From contig NZ_JACCBP010000001.1 in assembly GCF_013408655.1 (NCBI RefSeq), positions 806,001 through 870,000 of the forward strand: DNA of 64,000 bases. Reading direction: 5' to 3'. A program made the position numbers and the translations under genes. This stretch comes from Pigmentiphaga litoralis (GTDB taxonomy: Bacteria > Pseudomonadota > Gammaproteobacteria > Burkholderiales > Burkholderiaceae_B). A model generated the notes under the pieces. It made no database searches, was not told where the DNA came from, and was given only the letters and a program-made list of their open reading frames with translations. Below are positions 1 through 8,830 of the stretch, piece by piece. Positions within the stretch are counted from its first letter, which is position 1; each line of letters opens with the position of its first letter.

Positions 1-1
1 G

Positions 2-916
2 TTGGCCGCAGTGGCCGCTGACGCCTATCCCAACAAACCGATCCGGCTCGTCGTGCCGTTCGGCCCGGGCGGCGGCACCGACATCGTCGGCCGGCTGGTC
101 GCACCGTATCTGTCAGCCAAGCTGGGCCAGCAGGTCATTGTCGAAAATCGCGCCGGTGCCGGTGGCGCCATCGGCTCGAACCTGGTCGCCAAGGGCGCGC
201 CCGATGGCTACACGATCCTGTTTACGGACACCGCGCGCACCATCGGCCCGTACATGCAGAAGGACCTGGCCTTTGACATCTCGAAAGACCTGCAGCCGCT
301 GGGCCTGATCGCCGGCACGCCCTTGCTGCTGCTGGCCAATCCGAACATTCCGGTCAAGTCGTTCGCCGAACTGATCACCTATGCCAAGGCCAACCCCGGC
401 AAGCTGAACTACGGCAGCTCGGGCAACGGCACGCCGCAGCACTTTGCCGTCGAACTGCTCAAGGCCGCCAGCGGTATCGACATTACGCACGTGCCTTACA
501 AGGGCGCGGCTGCCGTGGTGACCGATGCGGTGGGCGGCCAGGTGGACCTGGCCTCCGCCACACCCGCGCCGTCGGCCGAATTCATCCGCACCGAGCGGCT
601 GCGCCCGCTGGTGGTCATGGAGCCCAAGCGCCTGGCCAGCCTGCCCAACGTACCCGCTGCGGCCGAGAAGTATCCCGACGTGGTGCTGAGCATCTGGTTC
701 GGCCTGATGGTGGCGTCGGGTACCGATCCGGCGATTCGCAAGAAGCTGGAAACTGCCGTGAACGAGGTGGCTGCAAATCCGGAGTACGTCGAAAAGCTGC
801 GCACGGCGGGCTTCGAGCCCAATAGCGAAAACGCCGGGCAGTTCAAGGCGCGCATCGAGCGGGAACTGAAGGTGTTTGGAGACGTGGCGAAGAAGGCGGG
901 GATCAAGCCGGAATAG
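2..916 (+). CDS. Bug/TctC-family tripartite tricarboxylate transporter substrate-binding protein, 5' end cut by window
   Basis: Periplasmic solute-binding protein of the Bug (TctC) family, which captures small carboxylates for a TctAB-type permease. The visible product begins just before the mature region (DAYPNKPIRLVVPFGPGGG), so the start codon and most of the signal peptide lie left of the window. Family hallmarks seen are the PFGPGGGTDIVGR loop, VENRAGAGG, the NYGSSGNGTPQH segment and HVPYKGAAA. The visible 304 residues match the usual mature length of about 300. The next gene (LysR) converges on it, and no permease genes are adjacent, as is common for orphan Bug proteins in Alcaligenaceae. 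The family call is secure; the ligand cannot be told. Confidence 0.9.
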   Translation: MAAVAADAYPNKPIRLVVPFGPGGGTDIVGRLVAPYLSAKLGQQVIVENRAGAGGAIGSNLVAKGAPDGYTILFTDTARTIGPYMQKDLAFDISKDLQPLGLIAGTPLLLLANPNIPVKSFAELITYAKANPGKLNYGSSGNGTPQHFAVELLKAASGIDITHVPYKGAAAVVTDAVGGQVDLASATPAPSAEFIRTERLRPLVVMEPKRLASLPNVPAAAEKYPDVVLSIWFGLMVASGTDPAIRKKLETAVNEVAANPEYVEKLRTAGFEPNSENAGQFKARIERELKVFGDVAKKAGIKPE

Positions 917-946
917 GGATCCGGCCGGGGGCATCGGCTGCGTGGT

Positions 947-1837
947 CTATCCGGCCTGCGCCAGCAGATGGTCCAGCAACTGGCGAGCGGGCAGGGGCAG
1001 TTGATCCGGGGCCCGCACGCACACCACCACCTGCCGGCGCGTCCAGGCGTCGGTCAACCGCAGCCTGCGGATACCGGCCGCGCGACCCATCCGCCGCGCG
1101 GCCGCTTCGGGAACCACGGCCACGCCCGCGCCGCGCCCGACCATCCGGCAGATGGCGTCCATGCTGTCCAGCCGCACCCGATACGCCAGCGTCTTGCCCG
1201 CCAGCCTGGCGTGGTGCGTCAACAATGCGGCCATGGCGCCTTGCTCTGCCTGACCGATGAAGGGTTCGTCGAGCACGTCCGCGAATGCGACGGACCTGCC
1301 GTCAGCCAACGGGTGGTCCTTAGGCAGAATCAGCAGCAGCTGATCCGCCCTGAATGGCATCACGATCAGGCCTTGCAGGTCGGCCGCGTCCGACGCCACG
1401 CCGATGTCGCACATGCCGGTGCGCACGCCGTGGGCGATGTCGGCGCTGGTGTGTTCATGCACATCCAGCGACACCAATGGGTGCGCCACCAGGAAATCCG
1501 CCAGCACTTCGGGCAAATGTTCACTGATGGCCGCGGCATTGGCGCGCAGCCGGACATGGCCCCGCACCCCGTTGCCGTACTGGTTCAGCTCGCCCTTCAG
1601 ATGCTCCATCTGCTGGGTAACCAGACGTGCATGATGGGCAAGCGTGCGCCCGGCAGGCGTCTCGGTCACGCCCCGCCGATTGCGAATCAGCAGCGGTTCG
1701 CCCAGCGCCGCTTCCAGGTCGCGGATGCGTTCGCTGGCAGACGCCAGGGTCATGTGCGACCGCTGCGCACCGCCCGTAATGGAGCCGGCTTCGCAGATAT
1801 GAAGGAAGAGTTGCAGGTCGGTCAGGTCAAGGCGCAT
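947..1837 (-). CDS. LysR-family transcriptional regulator
   Basis: A 296-residue LysR regulator. The N-terminal winged helix-turn-helix is seen at residues 1-65 (MRLDLTDLQLFLHICEAGSI, then the SASERIRDLEAALGEPL recognition part), followed by the effector-binding domain. The start at 1837 was chosen because LysR proteins begin a few residues before the DLxxL motif; the frame stays open about 130 bases further upstream, but that part is not LysR-like. It is divergent from the TauE/SafE permease at 2053 (215-base shared promoter region), so control of that exporter is the natural guess. It converges on the Bug gene. The effector is unknown. Confidence 0.88.
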   Translation of the reverse strand: MRLDLTDLQLFLHICEAGSITGGAQRSHMTLASASERIRDLEAALGEPLLIRNRRGVTETPAGRTLAHHARLVTQQMEHLKGELNQYGNGVRGHVRLRANAAAISEHLPEVLADFLVAHPLVSLDVHEHTSADIAHGVRTGMCDIGVASDAADLQGLIVMPFRADQLLLILPKDHPLADGRSVAFADVLDEPFIGQAEQGAMAALLTHHARLAGKTLAYRVRLDSMDAICRMVGRGAGVAVVPEAAARRMGRAAGIRRLRLTDAWTRRQVVVCVRAPDQLPLPARQLLDHLLAQAG

Positions 1838-2052
1838 GGGCAAATCGTAGCAGGCCAGGTGGCAATGTCCTGGCCGCGACGCCTGCACGGCATGATCCGG
1901 ATGAATCAGGCAAAGCCTGAGGCACCTTGCGCTTCTTCCCGATGCAGACCCTGCGCATGCCGAGCGCACAATGGCGTGACGTTACGGCCGATGCTGTCAC
2001 CCCACCGGTCCGCCCGCCGTCATCCCGACCTTTTCTACCGAGTTCGCGCACC

Positions 2053-2832
2053 ATGTCTGCTTTCTGGTCTCCCCTTGTGGCTGCCTTGTTTTCCCCTGTC
2101 GCCCTCGCAACCATCGTCATCTTTGGGGTGGCGGGCTGCGTGAAGGGCATCGTCGGATTGGGGCTGCCGACGGTCGCGATGGGTTTGCTGGCGTTGGTCA
2201 TGCCACCTGCGCAGGCCGCGGCGTTGCTGATCATCCCGGCCTTCCTGACCAACGTGTGGCAGGCCCTGCCGTGGCGATCGGCGTGGCGCGTGCTGCGCCG
2301 CCTGGCCGGCATGCAGGTGGGCGTGTGTGCGGGCACGTGGCTGGCGGCCTGGAAGTGGGGAGCCCCATCGGGCGCCGGTGCGGCCTACCTGCTCGGTGGC
2401 GCGCTGATGGCCTACGGCGCGTGGGGGTTGCTGGCTCGGCCCCTGCATCTGTCACGGCAGACCGAGCGTTGGCTGGGGCCACTGGCAGGCGCAGCGACCG
2501 GTGCCATTGCAGCAATCACGGGCGTGTTCGTCATTCCTGCCGTCCCGTACTTGCAGTCGCTGGGCCTGACCCGCGACGAGCTGGTCCAGGCCATGGCCAT
2601 CAGCTTCATGATCTCGGTGGCGGCGCTGGCGGTGGTGCTGGCCCGCAGCGCCGATATCTCGCTGGGTGTGGCCGGGGCGTCGGCGCTGTTGTTGCTGCCC
2701 GCATGGGTGGGGATGCTGATCGGCCAGCGCATACGCCATGCGTTATCGCCCACGGTGTTCCGCCGATGTTTCCTGGGCAGCCTGATTCTTCTGGGCGGCT
2801 ACATGGTCGTAGCGCAAGCGATCAAAGGCTGA
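2053..2832 (+). CDS. TauE/SafE-family sulfite/organic anion permease
   Basis: Integral inner-membrane protein of 259 residues in the TauE/SafE (DUF81) family, whose members export sulfite, sulfoacetate or other organosulfur and organic anions. Hydrophobic segments run through the whole length. The first repeat contains the typical GCVKGIVGLGLPTVAMGLL stretch, and a second half-repeat (GPLAGAATGAIAAITGVFVI) follows at about residue 140. Start 2053 puts the first membrane span at the N-terminus; upstream in-frame codons encode hydrophilic, Pro/Arg-rich sequence and were dropped. It is divergent from the LysR gene. Substrate unknown. Confidence 0.85.
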   Translation: MSAFWSPLVAALFSPVALATIVIFGVAGCVKGIVGLGLPTVAMGLLALVMPPAQAAALLIIPAFLTNVWQALPWRSAWRVLRRLAGMQVGVCAGTWLAAWKWGAPSGAGAAYLLGGALMAYGAWGLLARPLHLSRQTERWLGPLAGAATGAIAAITGVFVIPAVPYLQSLGLTRDELVQAMAISFMISVAALAVVLARSADISLGVAGASALLLLPAWVGMLIGQRIRHALSPTVFRRCFLGSLILLGGYMVVAQAIKG

Positions 2833-2861
2833 CCTTGTGCGGTGAAGGCGTGCTGTGTCCG

Positions 2862-3563
2862 CTAGGCCTGTCGACTATCCAGCGTGTCGCGACGAACATC
2901 CAGCGCCACCAGCCGGTCGCGCAGCAAGCCCGGAAACCGCGCATACCAGACGGCATTCAGCGGAGACGGGTGGGGCAGGGGGCAGAGCGTCAATGGACAG
3001 GATGCTGTCGTGGACGTCTGCAACGAGACTGTCAGTGTGCGGACGAACCGGTCGTCGCGCGCCCAGAACGCATCCAGCTGCGCGCGCGTGTCCGCCGGCT
3101 GCCCGATGCCAAACCACAGGAACGCTTCGCGCCCCAGCGTGATCACGGTATCGCCGCGCCACACGTTCAGCAGCAAGTCGGCGATCAGCGGTTGGAAGCG
3201 CCGCTTGGCCGCCATGGACCAGGCTTTGTTGCCAATTGGCTTGTAGGGAACGGTGTTGATCCAGAAGAAGTCATCCGTGAGCGCGCTCAATGTGTCCATG
3301 TCGGCTGCGGCGTGTCCCGTCAGGTGTTCCTGAATCACGCGCCGCACCAGTTGGCCCCCCGCGCCAATAAACGGTTCGCCGCGCCGCACTTCGTCGCGGC
3401 CCGGATCCCGCCCGAAAAAGGCGATGCGCCGGGTGGGCGCACCCAGGCCCAGGATGGGATCCAGCGGATCCTTGCCGCTGGCGGTGTAGGCGTCGATGTC
3501 GATGCCCTGCAAGTCGCGGGCAGCGGCGCGAAAGGCGGCCAGACGGGCGGGGGTCAGGGGCAT
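2862..3563 (-). CDS. Uracil-DNA glycosylase family protein
   Basis: A 233-residue protein of the uracil-DNA glycosylase superfamily, which removes damaged bases (typically uracil) from DNA. Seen motifs are a motif-1-like GRDPGRDE followed by PFIGAGGQL, the WINTVPYKPIGN segment, a VITLGREAFLWFG strand, and the C-terminal LPHPSPLN that corresponds to the HPSPLS-type DNA-intercalation motif. No four-cysteine Fe-S cluster typical of family 4 is visible. The start at 3563 (MPLTPARL) removes an Arg/Phe-rich upstream extension. It lies downstream of the PhoX-type gene on the same strand but behind that gene's terminator, so it is probably transcribed separately. Confidence 0.82.
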   Translation of the reverse strand: MPLTPARLAAFRAAARDLQGIDIDAYTASGKDPLDPILGLGAPTRRIAFFGRDPGRDEVRRGEPFIGAGGQLVRRVIQEHLTGHAAADMDTLSALTDDFFWINTVPYKPIGNKAWSMAAKRRFQPLIADLLLNVWRGDTVITLGREAFLWFGIGQPADTRAQLDAFWARDDRFVRTLTVSLQTSTTASCPLTLCPLPHPSPLNAVWYARFPGLLRDRLVALDVRRDTLDSRQA

Positions 3564-3630
3564 GTCGGGGGGCAGGAAGGGGGATCGAAGTCCGACATTG
3601 TGCCTGCGCCAATGGAATGCCTGCGCAAGA

Positions 3631-3664
3631 CAAAAAAACGGCGCCACCCGAAGGTGACGCCGTT
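3631..3664 (-). terminator. Rho-independent terminator of the PhoX-type gene
   Basis: On the minus strand a 12-bp stem (arms 3653-3664 and 3637-3648, one G-U wobble in RNA) with a 4-base loop is followed by a run of five T (3636-3632). It sits 35 bases past the stop of the PhoX-type gene and matches a classical intrinsic terminator. The plus strand has no T run after the hairpin. Confidence 0.85.
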
Positions 3665-3698
3665 TCATTACTGCAGGCTACTGATTACAGGCTAAGGA

Positions 3699-5552
3699 TT
3701 ACGCGCCGACAGGCTTGCCGTCCGTGCGACGCACCACCACGGTCGACGACCGTGCCGGCAGGTTGGCCGAGGGCCACTTGCCAGTCGGGTGCTGGATGTT
3801 GATGAAGAACGTCGTCAGGTCCGGCGTGTAGGCGATGCCGGTGATTTCGCAACCGGTCGGGCCGGCCAGGAAACGCTTGGATTCGCCGGTCTTCTGGTCG
3901 ATGTAGTACATCGAGTTATTGCCGAAGGTGTCCGTGATGTTGGCGCCGGTACCCGAGTCGGTCTGGACCCACAGGCGACCTTGCGGGTCAATGCGGATGC
4001 CGTCCGGGCTCGAGAACGTATTGCCGACGATGTTGCCCTTCAGGTTCGTGGCAGCGATCGATGGGTCACCCGCTTGCAGCAGCAGGTCCCACGTGAAGGT
4101 CGTGGCCAGCGGCGAGTTGCCGGCTTCCTTCCAACGGACGATATGACCGTGGGCGTTGTCGACACGCGGGTTGGCGGCGTCGACACGCTTGCGGCTGCCG
4201 TTGTTGGTCAGCGTGCACAGCACGGTGCCGTCCTGGCCGACCGTGATCCACTCCGGACGGTCCATCAGCGTACCGCCAGCCACACGGGCGGCCGACTTGG
4301 TGTTGACCAGCACGTCGGCTTGCGTGTTGAAGTTCACGACGGTCGATGGGGCAACGGCGCCCACGGCGACTTGCGTGAAGTTGCCCGGATCGGTCGCACC
4401 GACCACCAGGCCGTTCTTGCCCTGGGTCAGCTCGACCCAGTTGCCCGAACCGTCGCCGTTGAAGCGCGCGACGTACAACGTGCCTTCGTCCAGCAGGTTG
4501 GCGTTCGCGGCGCGGTTGGCCGGATCGAAAGCCTTGCTCGGGATGAACTTGTAGATACAGCCCGGCGTGCCGTCATCGCCCATGTAGAACGCAACGCGGT
4601 TGGCCGAGTTCGTCATGTAGGCGGTGTTTTCGTGGTCGAAGCGGCCCATGGCCGTGCGCTTCGTGGGCTGGACCAGCGTGCCCAGCGGATCGATTTCCAC
4701 GACCCAGCCGTAGCCGACTTCCGGCTGCGTCGGATCCAGGTAGTTGTCGGTCGACTCTTCACAGGTCAGGTACGTGCCCCACGGCGTATGGCCGCTCGAG
4801 CAGTTGTTCAGGGTACCGACGACCGTGTTGCCCACGACCGATTTGGCCGGGCCGCCGACCTGGTAGACCGTGTTGCCGGTGTAGCGCTTGTTGTAGGTTG
4901 AGTTCTGCTTGACCGACCACTTGCCGTCGTCGGCACGCTGCACTTCAATGACCGACACGCCAACGTTCGACAGGGCGATCTTCTTCTGTTCCGCAGTGGC
5001 GGTGGCGGCGTTGTAGCTGCCGGCGAACAGGATGGCGGTATCCAGCGCTTCGTGGTTGATGGCGAGCAGGCCACCCTTTTGCGGATCAACGTTCGGGATC
5101 GCGTAGAAGTGCATGCCGTCATGCTGGCCACCGGACTGGCGCTCGGTTTCAGCGGACGTCTGGAAGGCGCCCTTGTAGCCGGTCGAGCCGGCAACGACCG
5201 GGTCACCGGCCGAGAAGATCACTTCGGCCACATAGCCGTTCGGAACGATCACGGCGTCAAATGCCGGCGCAGCGCGGTCGGTGACCTTGGCAATCGGCGT
5301 GAAGGTCACGCCGTAGTTCAGTGCGGGAGAGGTCGGCGTCGACGTACCGTTGTCGTTGTCGTCGCTGCCACCACAGGCTGCCAGGCTGGTAACGCCGAAT
5401 ACCGACAGCATCGACAGGCCAAAGCCGCTTTTCAGCATGGTGCGACGGCTAGGATTGGCCGCCACGATGTCTTCCAGCATCTGACCTTCAACGGTCACCA
5501 CGCCTTGCTCGGCGCGTTTTTTGGCGCGGAACTCGTCTGTCAAATAGGACAT
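3699..5552 (-). CDS. PhoX-family (DUF839) phosphatase, Tat-exported lipoprotein-like
   Basis: A 617-residue protein of the PhoX/DUF839 family, calcium- and iron-dependent phosphatases that release phosphate from organic esters outside the cytoplasm. Near residue 35 a twin-arginine motif (SRRTMLKSGFG) precedes a hydrophobic stretch ending in SLAACGG, a good lipobox, so a Tat-exported lipoprotein is predicted. Family signatures follow: AINHEALD, TPWGTYLTCEES, GRFDHENTAY and SSPDGIRIDPQGRLW. Length fits the family. It is monocistronic, with a terminator after the stop and a weak Pho-box-like sequence upstream. DUF839 also contains proteins of unproven activity, so the phosphatase role is inferred from family. 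Confidence 0.85.
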   Translation of the reverse strand: MSYLTDEFRAKKRAEQGVVTVEGQMLEDIVAANPSRRTMLKSGFGLSMLSVFGVTSLAACGGSDDNDNGTSTPTSPALNYGVTFTPIAKVTDRAAPAFDAVIVPNGYVAEVIFSAGDPVVAGSTGYKGAFQTSAETERQSGGQHDGMHFYAIPNVDPQKGGLLAINHEALDTAILFAGSYNAATATAEQKKIALSNVGVSVIEVQRADDGKWSVKQNSTYNKRYTGNTVYQVGGPAKSVVGNTVVGTLNNCSSGHTPWGTYLTCEESTDNYLDPTQPEVGYGWVVEIDPLGTLVQPTKRTAMGRFDHENTAYMTNSANRVAFYMGDDGTPGCIYKFIPSKAFDPANRAANANLLDEGTLYVARFNGDGSGNWVELTQGKNGLVVGATDPGNFTQVAVGAVAPSTVVNFNTQADVLVNTKSAARVAGGTLMDRPEWITVGQDGTVLCTLTNNGSRKRVDAANPRVDNAHGHIVRWKEAGNSPLATTFTWDLLLQAGDPSIAATNLKGNIVGNTFSSPDGIRIDPQGRLWVQTDSGTGANITDTFGNNSMYYIDQKTGESKRFLAGPTGCEITGIAYTPDLTTFFINIQHPTGKWPSANLPARSSTVVVRRTDGKPVGA

Positions 5553-5652
5553 GCAAACCTCTTAATTTGGTGGGGTAGGCTTCAGGCGATGCACTGCATC
5601 CGGCTGAAACTGACCGCAAGCTTAAAGAGGCAATATGACGATTCCGTGAATG

Positions 5653-5670
5653 TTCTCAGCTATTTGTCAG
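5653..5670 (-). promoter_or_regulatory. Possible Pho box upstream of the PhoX-type gene
   Basis: Read on the minus strand, CTGACAA-ATAG-CTGAGAA forms two 7-base direct repeats spaced by 4, the geometry of a PhoB box (CTGTCAT-N4-CTGTCAC), with several mismatches. A CATATT hexamer that could serve as -10 follows about 15 bases on, and the gene starts about 100 bases downstream. It overlaps the end of the YbaK gene. The call is tentative. Confidence 0.35.
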
Positions 5671-6149
5671 GATGATTCTGCTGCGACCGGTTCCGCGCAC
5701 ACGTCCACCCACTGCGCCCCGGTCAGGTCCGCCATGCGCTGCGGCGCGATGCGGATCGCGGAATGGATGTCACCGGCGGCAGGCAAGACCACGTCGTACG
5801 CCTGCAGCGCCACGTCGCACAGCACGGGCAGCGGCGTGGCCAGGCCGAAGGGGCATACGCCGCCCACGGGGTGGCCCGTCAGCCGCGCCACGTCGTCGGC
5901 TTCAAGAAAGCGGGGCTTGCCGCCCAGGGCCGCTTTCATTTTCTTGTTGTCCAGGCGGCGGTCGCCCGGGGTCACCACCAGCACCACCCGTTCGCCAATG
6001 CGCAAGGACAGCGTCTTGGCGATCTGGCCGGGCGCCACACCATGGGCTGCCGCGGCCAGGGGCACGGTGGCCGTGCTGGTGTCGAGTTCGATCAGGTCGA
6101 TGTCGGGAGCGTGTTCGTCAAGAAAGCGGCGGACCGAAGCCAGGCTCAT
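5667..6149 (-). CDS. YbaK/EbsC-family aminoacyl-tRNA deacylase
   Basis: A 160-residue protein of the YbaK/ProX-like editing family. Such proteins hydrolyse mischarged tRNAs, typically Cys-tRNAPro or Ala-tRNAPro, in the cytoplasm. Recognisable family segments are VRRFLDEHAPDIDLIELD at the N-terminus, IAKTLSLRIGERVVLVVTPG with the conserved Lys, DNKKMKAALG, and the C-terminal TGHPVGGVCPFGL containing the GGxxPxG signature. It lies 41 bases downstream of the nitroreductase on the same strand and may be co-transcribed with it. The exact tRNA substrate cannot be inferred. Confidence 0.88.
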   Translation of the reverse strand: MSLASVRRFLDEHAPDIDLIELDTSTATVPLAAAAHGVAPGQIAKTLSLRIGERVVLVVTPGDRRLDNKKMKAALGGKPRFLEADDVARLTGHPVGGVCPFGLATPLPVLCDVALQAYDVVLPAAGDIHSAIRIAPQRMADLTGAQWVDVCAEPVAAESS

Positions 6150-6190
6150 GAAACAGGTACTCCGAAAGCAAGGGTCAGGAAAGCCAAGGG

Positions 6191-6904
6191 TCAGGAAAGA
6201 AACGTGACGAAGTCATCAATCGCCGCGCGCTCGGTCGTCAGGCGGTTGGCGATGGCGTCGGGGTCGGCGTAGCCCAGGGCCATGCCGCACACGAAGGTCT
6301 CGTTGTCGGGCAGCGCCAGCTCGGCGCGGATGACCTCGTGAAAGCCGTTGAAGGCCGCTTGCGGGCAGGTGTCCAGCCCGCGCCCGCGCGCCGCCACCAT
6401 GATGGATTGCAGGAACATGCCGTAGTCCAGCCAGCTGCCTTGCTCCATGGTGGTGTCGATGGTGAAGAGCAGGCCGACCGGCGCGTCAAAGAAGCGATAG
6501 TTGCGGCCGTGTTGTGCGTGCATGGCTGGCTTGTCGCCCTTGCCGATCCCCAACAGGCCGTACAGGTCCCAGCCGACCTTGCGGCGGCGCGCCAGATAAG
6601 GCTCGATCCACTGGCGCGGGTAATAGGCATAGGGCTCGGACTGCGCAGCCGCCTTGTGCGGATCGTTGTAGACGGCAACGATGGCGTCCGACAGTGCCGT
6701 CAGTCGGTCCCCCGTCAGCACGTAGACTTTCCAGGGCTGCACATTGCTGCCCGACGGGGCGCGGGACGCCACCTGCAGAATGGCTCGTACATCCGCCTCG
6801 GGCACCGGCCGCGGCAGGAATGCGCGGACGGATCGCCGGCTGGTAATCGCGGCGTCGACCACCGTGGCGGTTGAGGAAGCGTCGGTCGCGAAAGCGGAGG
6901 TCAT
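6191..6904 (-). CDS. Nitroreductase-family FMN oxidoreductase
   Basis: A 237-residue nitroreductase-fold flavoprotein expected to bind FMN and use NAD(P)H to reduce nitroaromatics, quinones or related compounds. The N-terminal SRRSVRAFLPRPVPE and ASRAPSGSNVQPWKVYVLTG segments form the FMN phosphate-binding signature, and a C-terminal CGMALGYADPDA matches the second FMN-contact motif of NfnB/PnbA-like proteins. The start is at a clear ATG; the intergenic region upstream carries two hairpins. The YbaK gene follows closely. The physiological substrate is unknown. Confidence 0.88.
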   Translation of the reverse strand: MTSAFATDASSTATVVDAAITSRRSVRAFLPRPVPEADVRAILQVASRAPSGSNVQPWKVYVLTGDRLTALSDAIVAVYNDPHKAAAQSEPYAYYPRQWIEPYLARRRKVGWDLYGLLGIGKGDKPAMHAQHGRNYRFFDAPVGLLFTIDTTMEQGSWLDYGMFLQSIMVAARGRGLDTCPQAAFNGFHEVIRAELALPDNETFVCGMALGYADPDAIANRLTTERAAIDDFVTFLS

Positions 6905-6968
6905 AGGTCGGCTCGTTGGTTTTTACCGTGGTTGCCCAAATTCACGGCGGCCCGATGGGGTCACGTGG

Positions 6969-6990
6969 GGCCGGGCTTCGCAGCCCGGCC
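6969..6990. repeat. Perfect 9-bp GC-rich hairpin
   Basis: Arms GGCCGGGCT and AGCCCGGCC enclose a TCGC loop in the 180-base gap between the exporter operon end and the nitroreductase start. No T run follows directly on either strand. It may be part of the end-of-transcript structure of the ABC exporter or a dispersed hairpin element. Confidence 0.5.
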
Positions 6991-6999
6991 AGGGCGATT

Positions 7000-7022
7000 T
7001 TATCCACATGATCTGTGGATAA
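7000..7022. repeat. Inverted pair of consensus DnaA boxes / palindrome
   Basis: TTATCCACA (7000-7008) and TGTGGATAA (7014-7022) form a perfect inverted repeat with a 5-base centre. Each arm equals the E. coli-type DnaA box consensus. On the plus strand the second arm is followed by a T run, so the same bases could also fold as a terminator, but no plus-strand gene ends here. See findings. Confidence 0.6.
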
Positions 7023-7084
7023 TTTTTGGGCCGTCGGCCACTTGACTGTGGACGGACGGGCGCGCCATGCTCAACCGTTTGCGA

Positions 7085-7846
7085 TCAGTTCTTGAGCCGG
7101 TAACCGGTGCGGAAGATCCACCGCACGCCCAGCATGCAGAGCAGAAGGAACACCAGCGTCATGCCGACGCTGGCGAACAGGCTGACGTCCGCCACGCCAT
7201 AGAAGGCCCAGCGGAAACCGCTGACCAGATACACCACCGGATTGAACAGGGTCACTTTCTGCCAGAAGGGCGGCAGCATGTCGATCGAATAAAAGCTGCC
7301 GCCCAGGAAGGTCAGCGGGGTCACGATCATCATCGGAATGATCTGCAGCTTTTCGAAGCCGTCGGCCCAGATGCCGATGATGAAACCGAACAGGCTGAAG
7401 GTGACCGCGGTCAGGACCAGGAAGGTCACCATCCACACCGGGTGCACGATCTCGAACGGAATGAACAGCCTGGCGGTCACCAGCATGATCAGCCCCAGCA
7501 TGACCGACTTGGTCGCCGCGGCGCCTACGTAGCCGATCACGATCTCGACATACGACAGGGGGGCCGACAGGACCTCGTAGATCGTTCCGGAATACTTGGG
7601 CATGTAGATGCCGAATGACGCGTTCGAAATGCTTTCATTCAGCAACGACAACATGATCAGGCCGGGAATGATGAAGGCCCCGTAGCTGATCCCGTCGATG
7701 GCCACCATGCGCGAGCCGATGGCCGAGCCGAACACCACGAAGTACAAGGACGTGGAAATGACCGGTGATGCAATGCTCTGCATCAGGGTGCGGAAAGTGC
7801 GCGCCATTTCAAAGCGGTAGATAGCGCGGATGGCGTACAGGTTCAT
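7085..7846 (-). CDS. ABC-2 type exporter permease (YadH-like)
   Basis: A 253-residue membrane subunit of an ABC-2 exporter. About six hydrophobic segments are seen. Segments matching the YadH family are [58 protein letters not shown] and [16 protein letters not shown]. The length equals that of YadH (about 256). The start overlaps the stop of the upstream ATPase by four bases (ATGA), so the two are translationally coupled. The exported substrate is not known for the family. Confidence 0.9.
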   Translation of the reverse strand: MNLYAIRAIYRFEMARTFRTLMQSIASPVISTSLYFVVFGSAIGSRMVAIDGISYGAFIIPGLIMLSLLNESISNASFGIYMPKYSGTIYEVLSAPLSYVEIVIGYVGAAATKSVMLGLIMLVTARLFIPFEIVHPVWMVTFLVLTAVTFSLFGFIIGIWADGFEKLQIIPMMIVTPLTFLGGSFYSIDMLPPFWQKVTLFNPVVYLVSGFRWAFYGVADVSLFASVGMTLVFLLLCMLGVRWIFRTGYRLKN

Positions 7847-8802
7847 GCGTCCCCCCGGACCAGGCTGACAAAGATGTCTTCAAGCGAACTCTGCGAAGTC
7901 TGCAGGTCCTTGAACTCGATGCCGTTCTCGCTCAACAGGCGAAGCAGGCCGGCGATTTCACTGCGCTGCCCTTCGTTGTCGAAGGTATAGATCAGCTTGC
8001 AGCCATCGGGCGACAGGTCCAGCCGGTAATGCGCCAGCGCCGCGGGCACGGCAGACAGCGGGTGCTGCAGTTCCAGCGTCAGCTGCTTCTTGCCGAGCTT
8101 TTCCATCAACGCCGTCTTTTCTTCGATCAGCACGATTTCGCCGCGGTTGATGACGCCGATGCGGTCCGCCATCTCTTCGGCTTCTTCGATGTAGTGCGTG
8201 GTCAGGATGATGGTGACGCCGTTCTCGCGCAGCTGGCGCACCATTTCCCACATGCCGCGGCGCAGGTCCACGTCCACGCCCGCGGTGGGCTCATCCAGGA
8301 ACAGGATGCGGGGTTCATGCGACAAGGCCTTGGCAATCATGACCCGGCGCTTCATGCCGCCCGACAGCGCCATGATGCGGCTGTCGCGCTTTTCCCATAA
8401 TGACAGGTCGCGCAGGATCTTTTCGATGTAGGCGGGATTGGCCGGCTTGCCGAACAATCCCCGGCTGAAGTTGACGCTGCTCCACACGCTCTCGAACATG
8501 TCGGTGGAGATTTCCTGGGGCACCAGGCCGATCTTGCCACGCGCCGCGCGGTAGTCATCGCGGATGTCGTGGCCGTCGGCCATGACCGTGCCTTCGCTCG
8601 CATTGACGATGCCGCAGATGATGCTGATGAGGGTGGTCTTGCCGGCCCCGTTCGGTCCGAGCAGGGCAAAGATTTCGCCCTGGCGGATATCGAGGTCGAT
8701 GTGTTTGAGCGCCTGGAAGCCCGACGCATAGGTCTTCGACAGGTTCTTGACGGATACGACGGGCTGCACACGGGCTCCGGTCAACGAAAAAGAGAGGGCC
8801 AA
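7843..8802 (-). CDS. ABC-2 type exporter ATP-binding protein (YadG-like)
   Basis: A 319-residue ATPase partner of the permease that follows. Walker A (GPNGAGKTT), signature (LSGGMKRRV), Walker B ([12 protein letters not shown]) and the switch His (TTHYIEEAE) are all intact. A C-terminal regulatory tail of about 90 residues follows the nucleotide-binding domain, as in YadG and other drug- or polysaccharide-type ATPases. The pair probably forms a 2+2 exporter in the inner membrane. It lies only 28 bases downstream of the LysR gene on the same strand, so read-through is possible. Confidence 0.92.
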   Translation of the reverse strand: MALSFSLTGARVQPVVSVKNLSKTYASGFQALKHIDLDIRQGEIFALLGPNGAGKTTLISIICGIVNASEGTVMADGHDIRDDYRAARGKIGLVPQEISTDMFESVWSSVNFSRGLFGKPANPAYIEKILRDLSLWEKRDSRIMALSGGMKRRVMIAKALSHEPRILFLDEPTAGVDVDLRRGMWEMVRQLRENGVTIILTTHYIEEAEEMADRIGVINRGEIVLIEEKTALMEKLGKKQLTLELQHPLSAVPAALAHYRLDLSPDGCKLIYTFDNEGQRSEIAGLLRLLSENGIEFKDLQTSQSSLEDIFVSLVRGDA

Positions 8803-8830
8803 GAATAGCAGCCGCAGCCGATCGCCCGCT

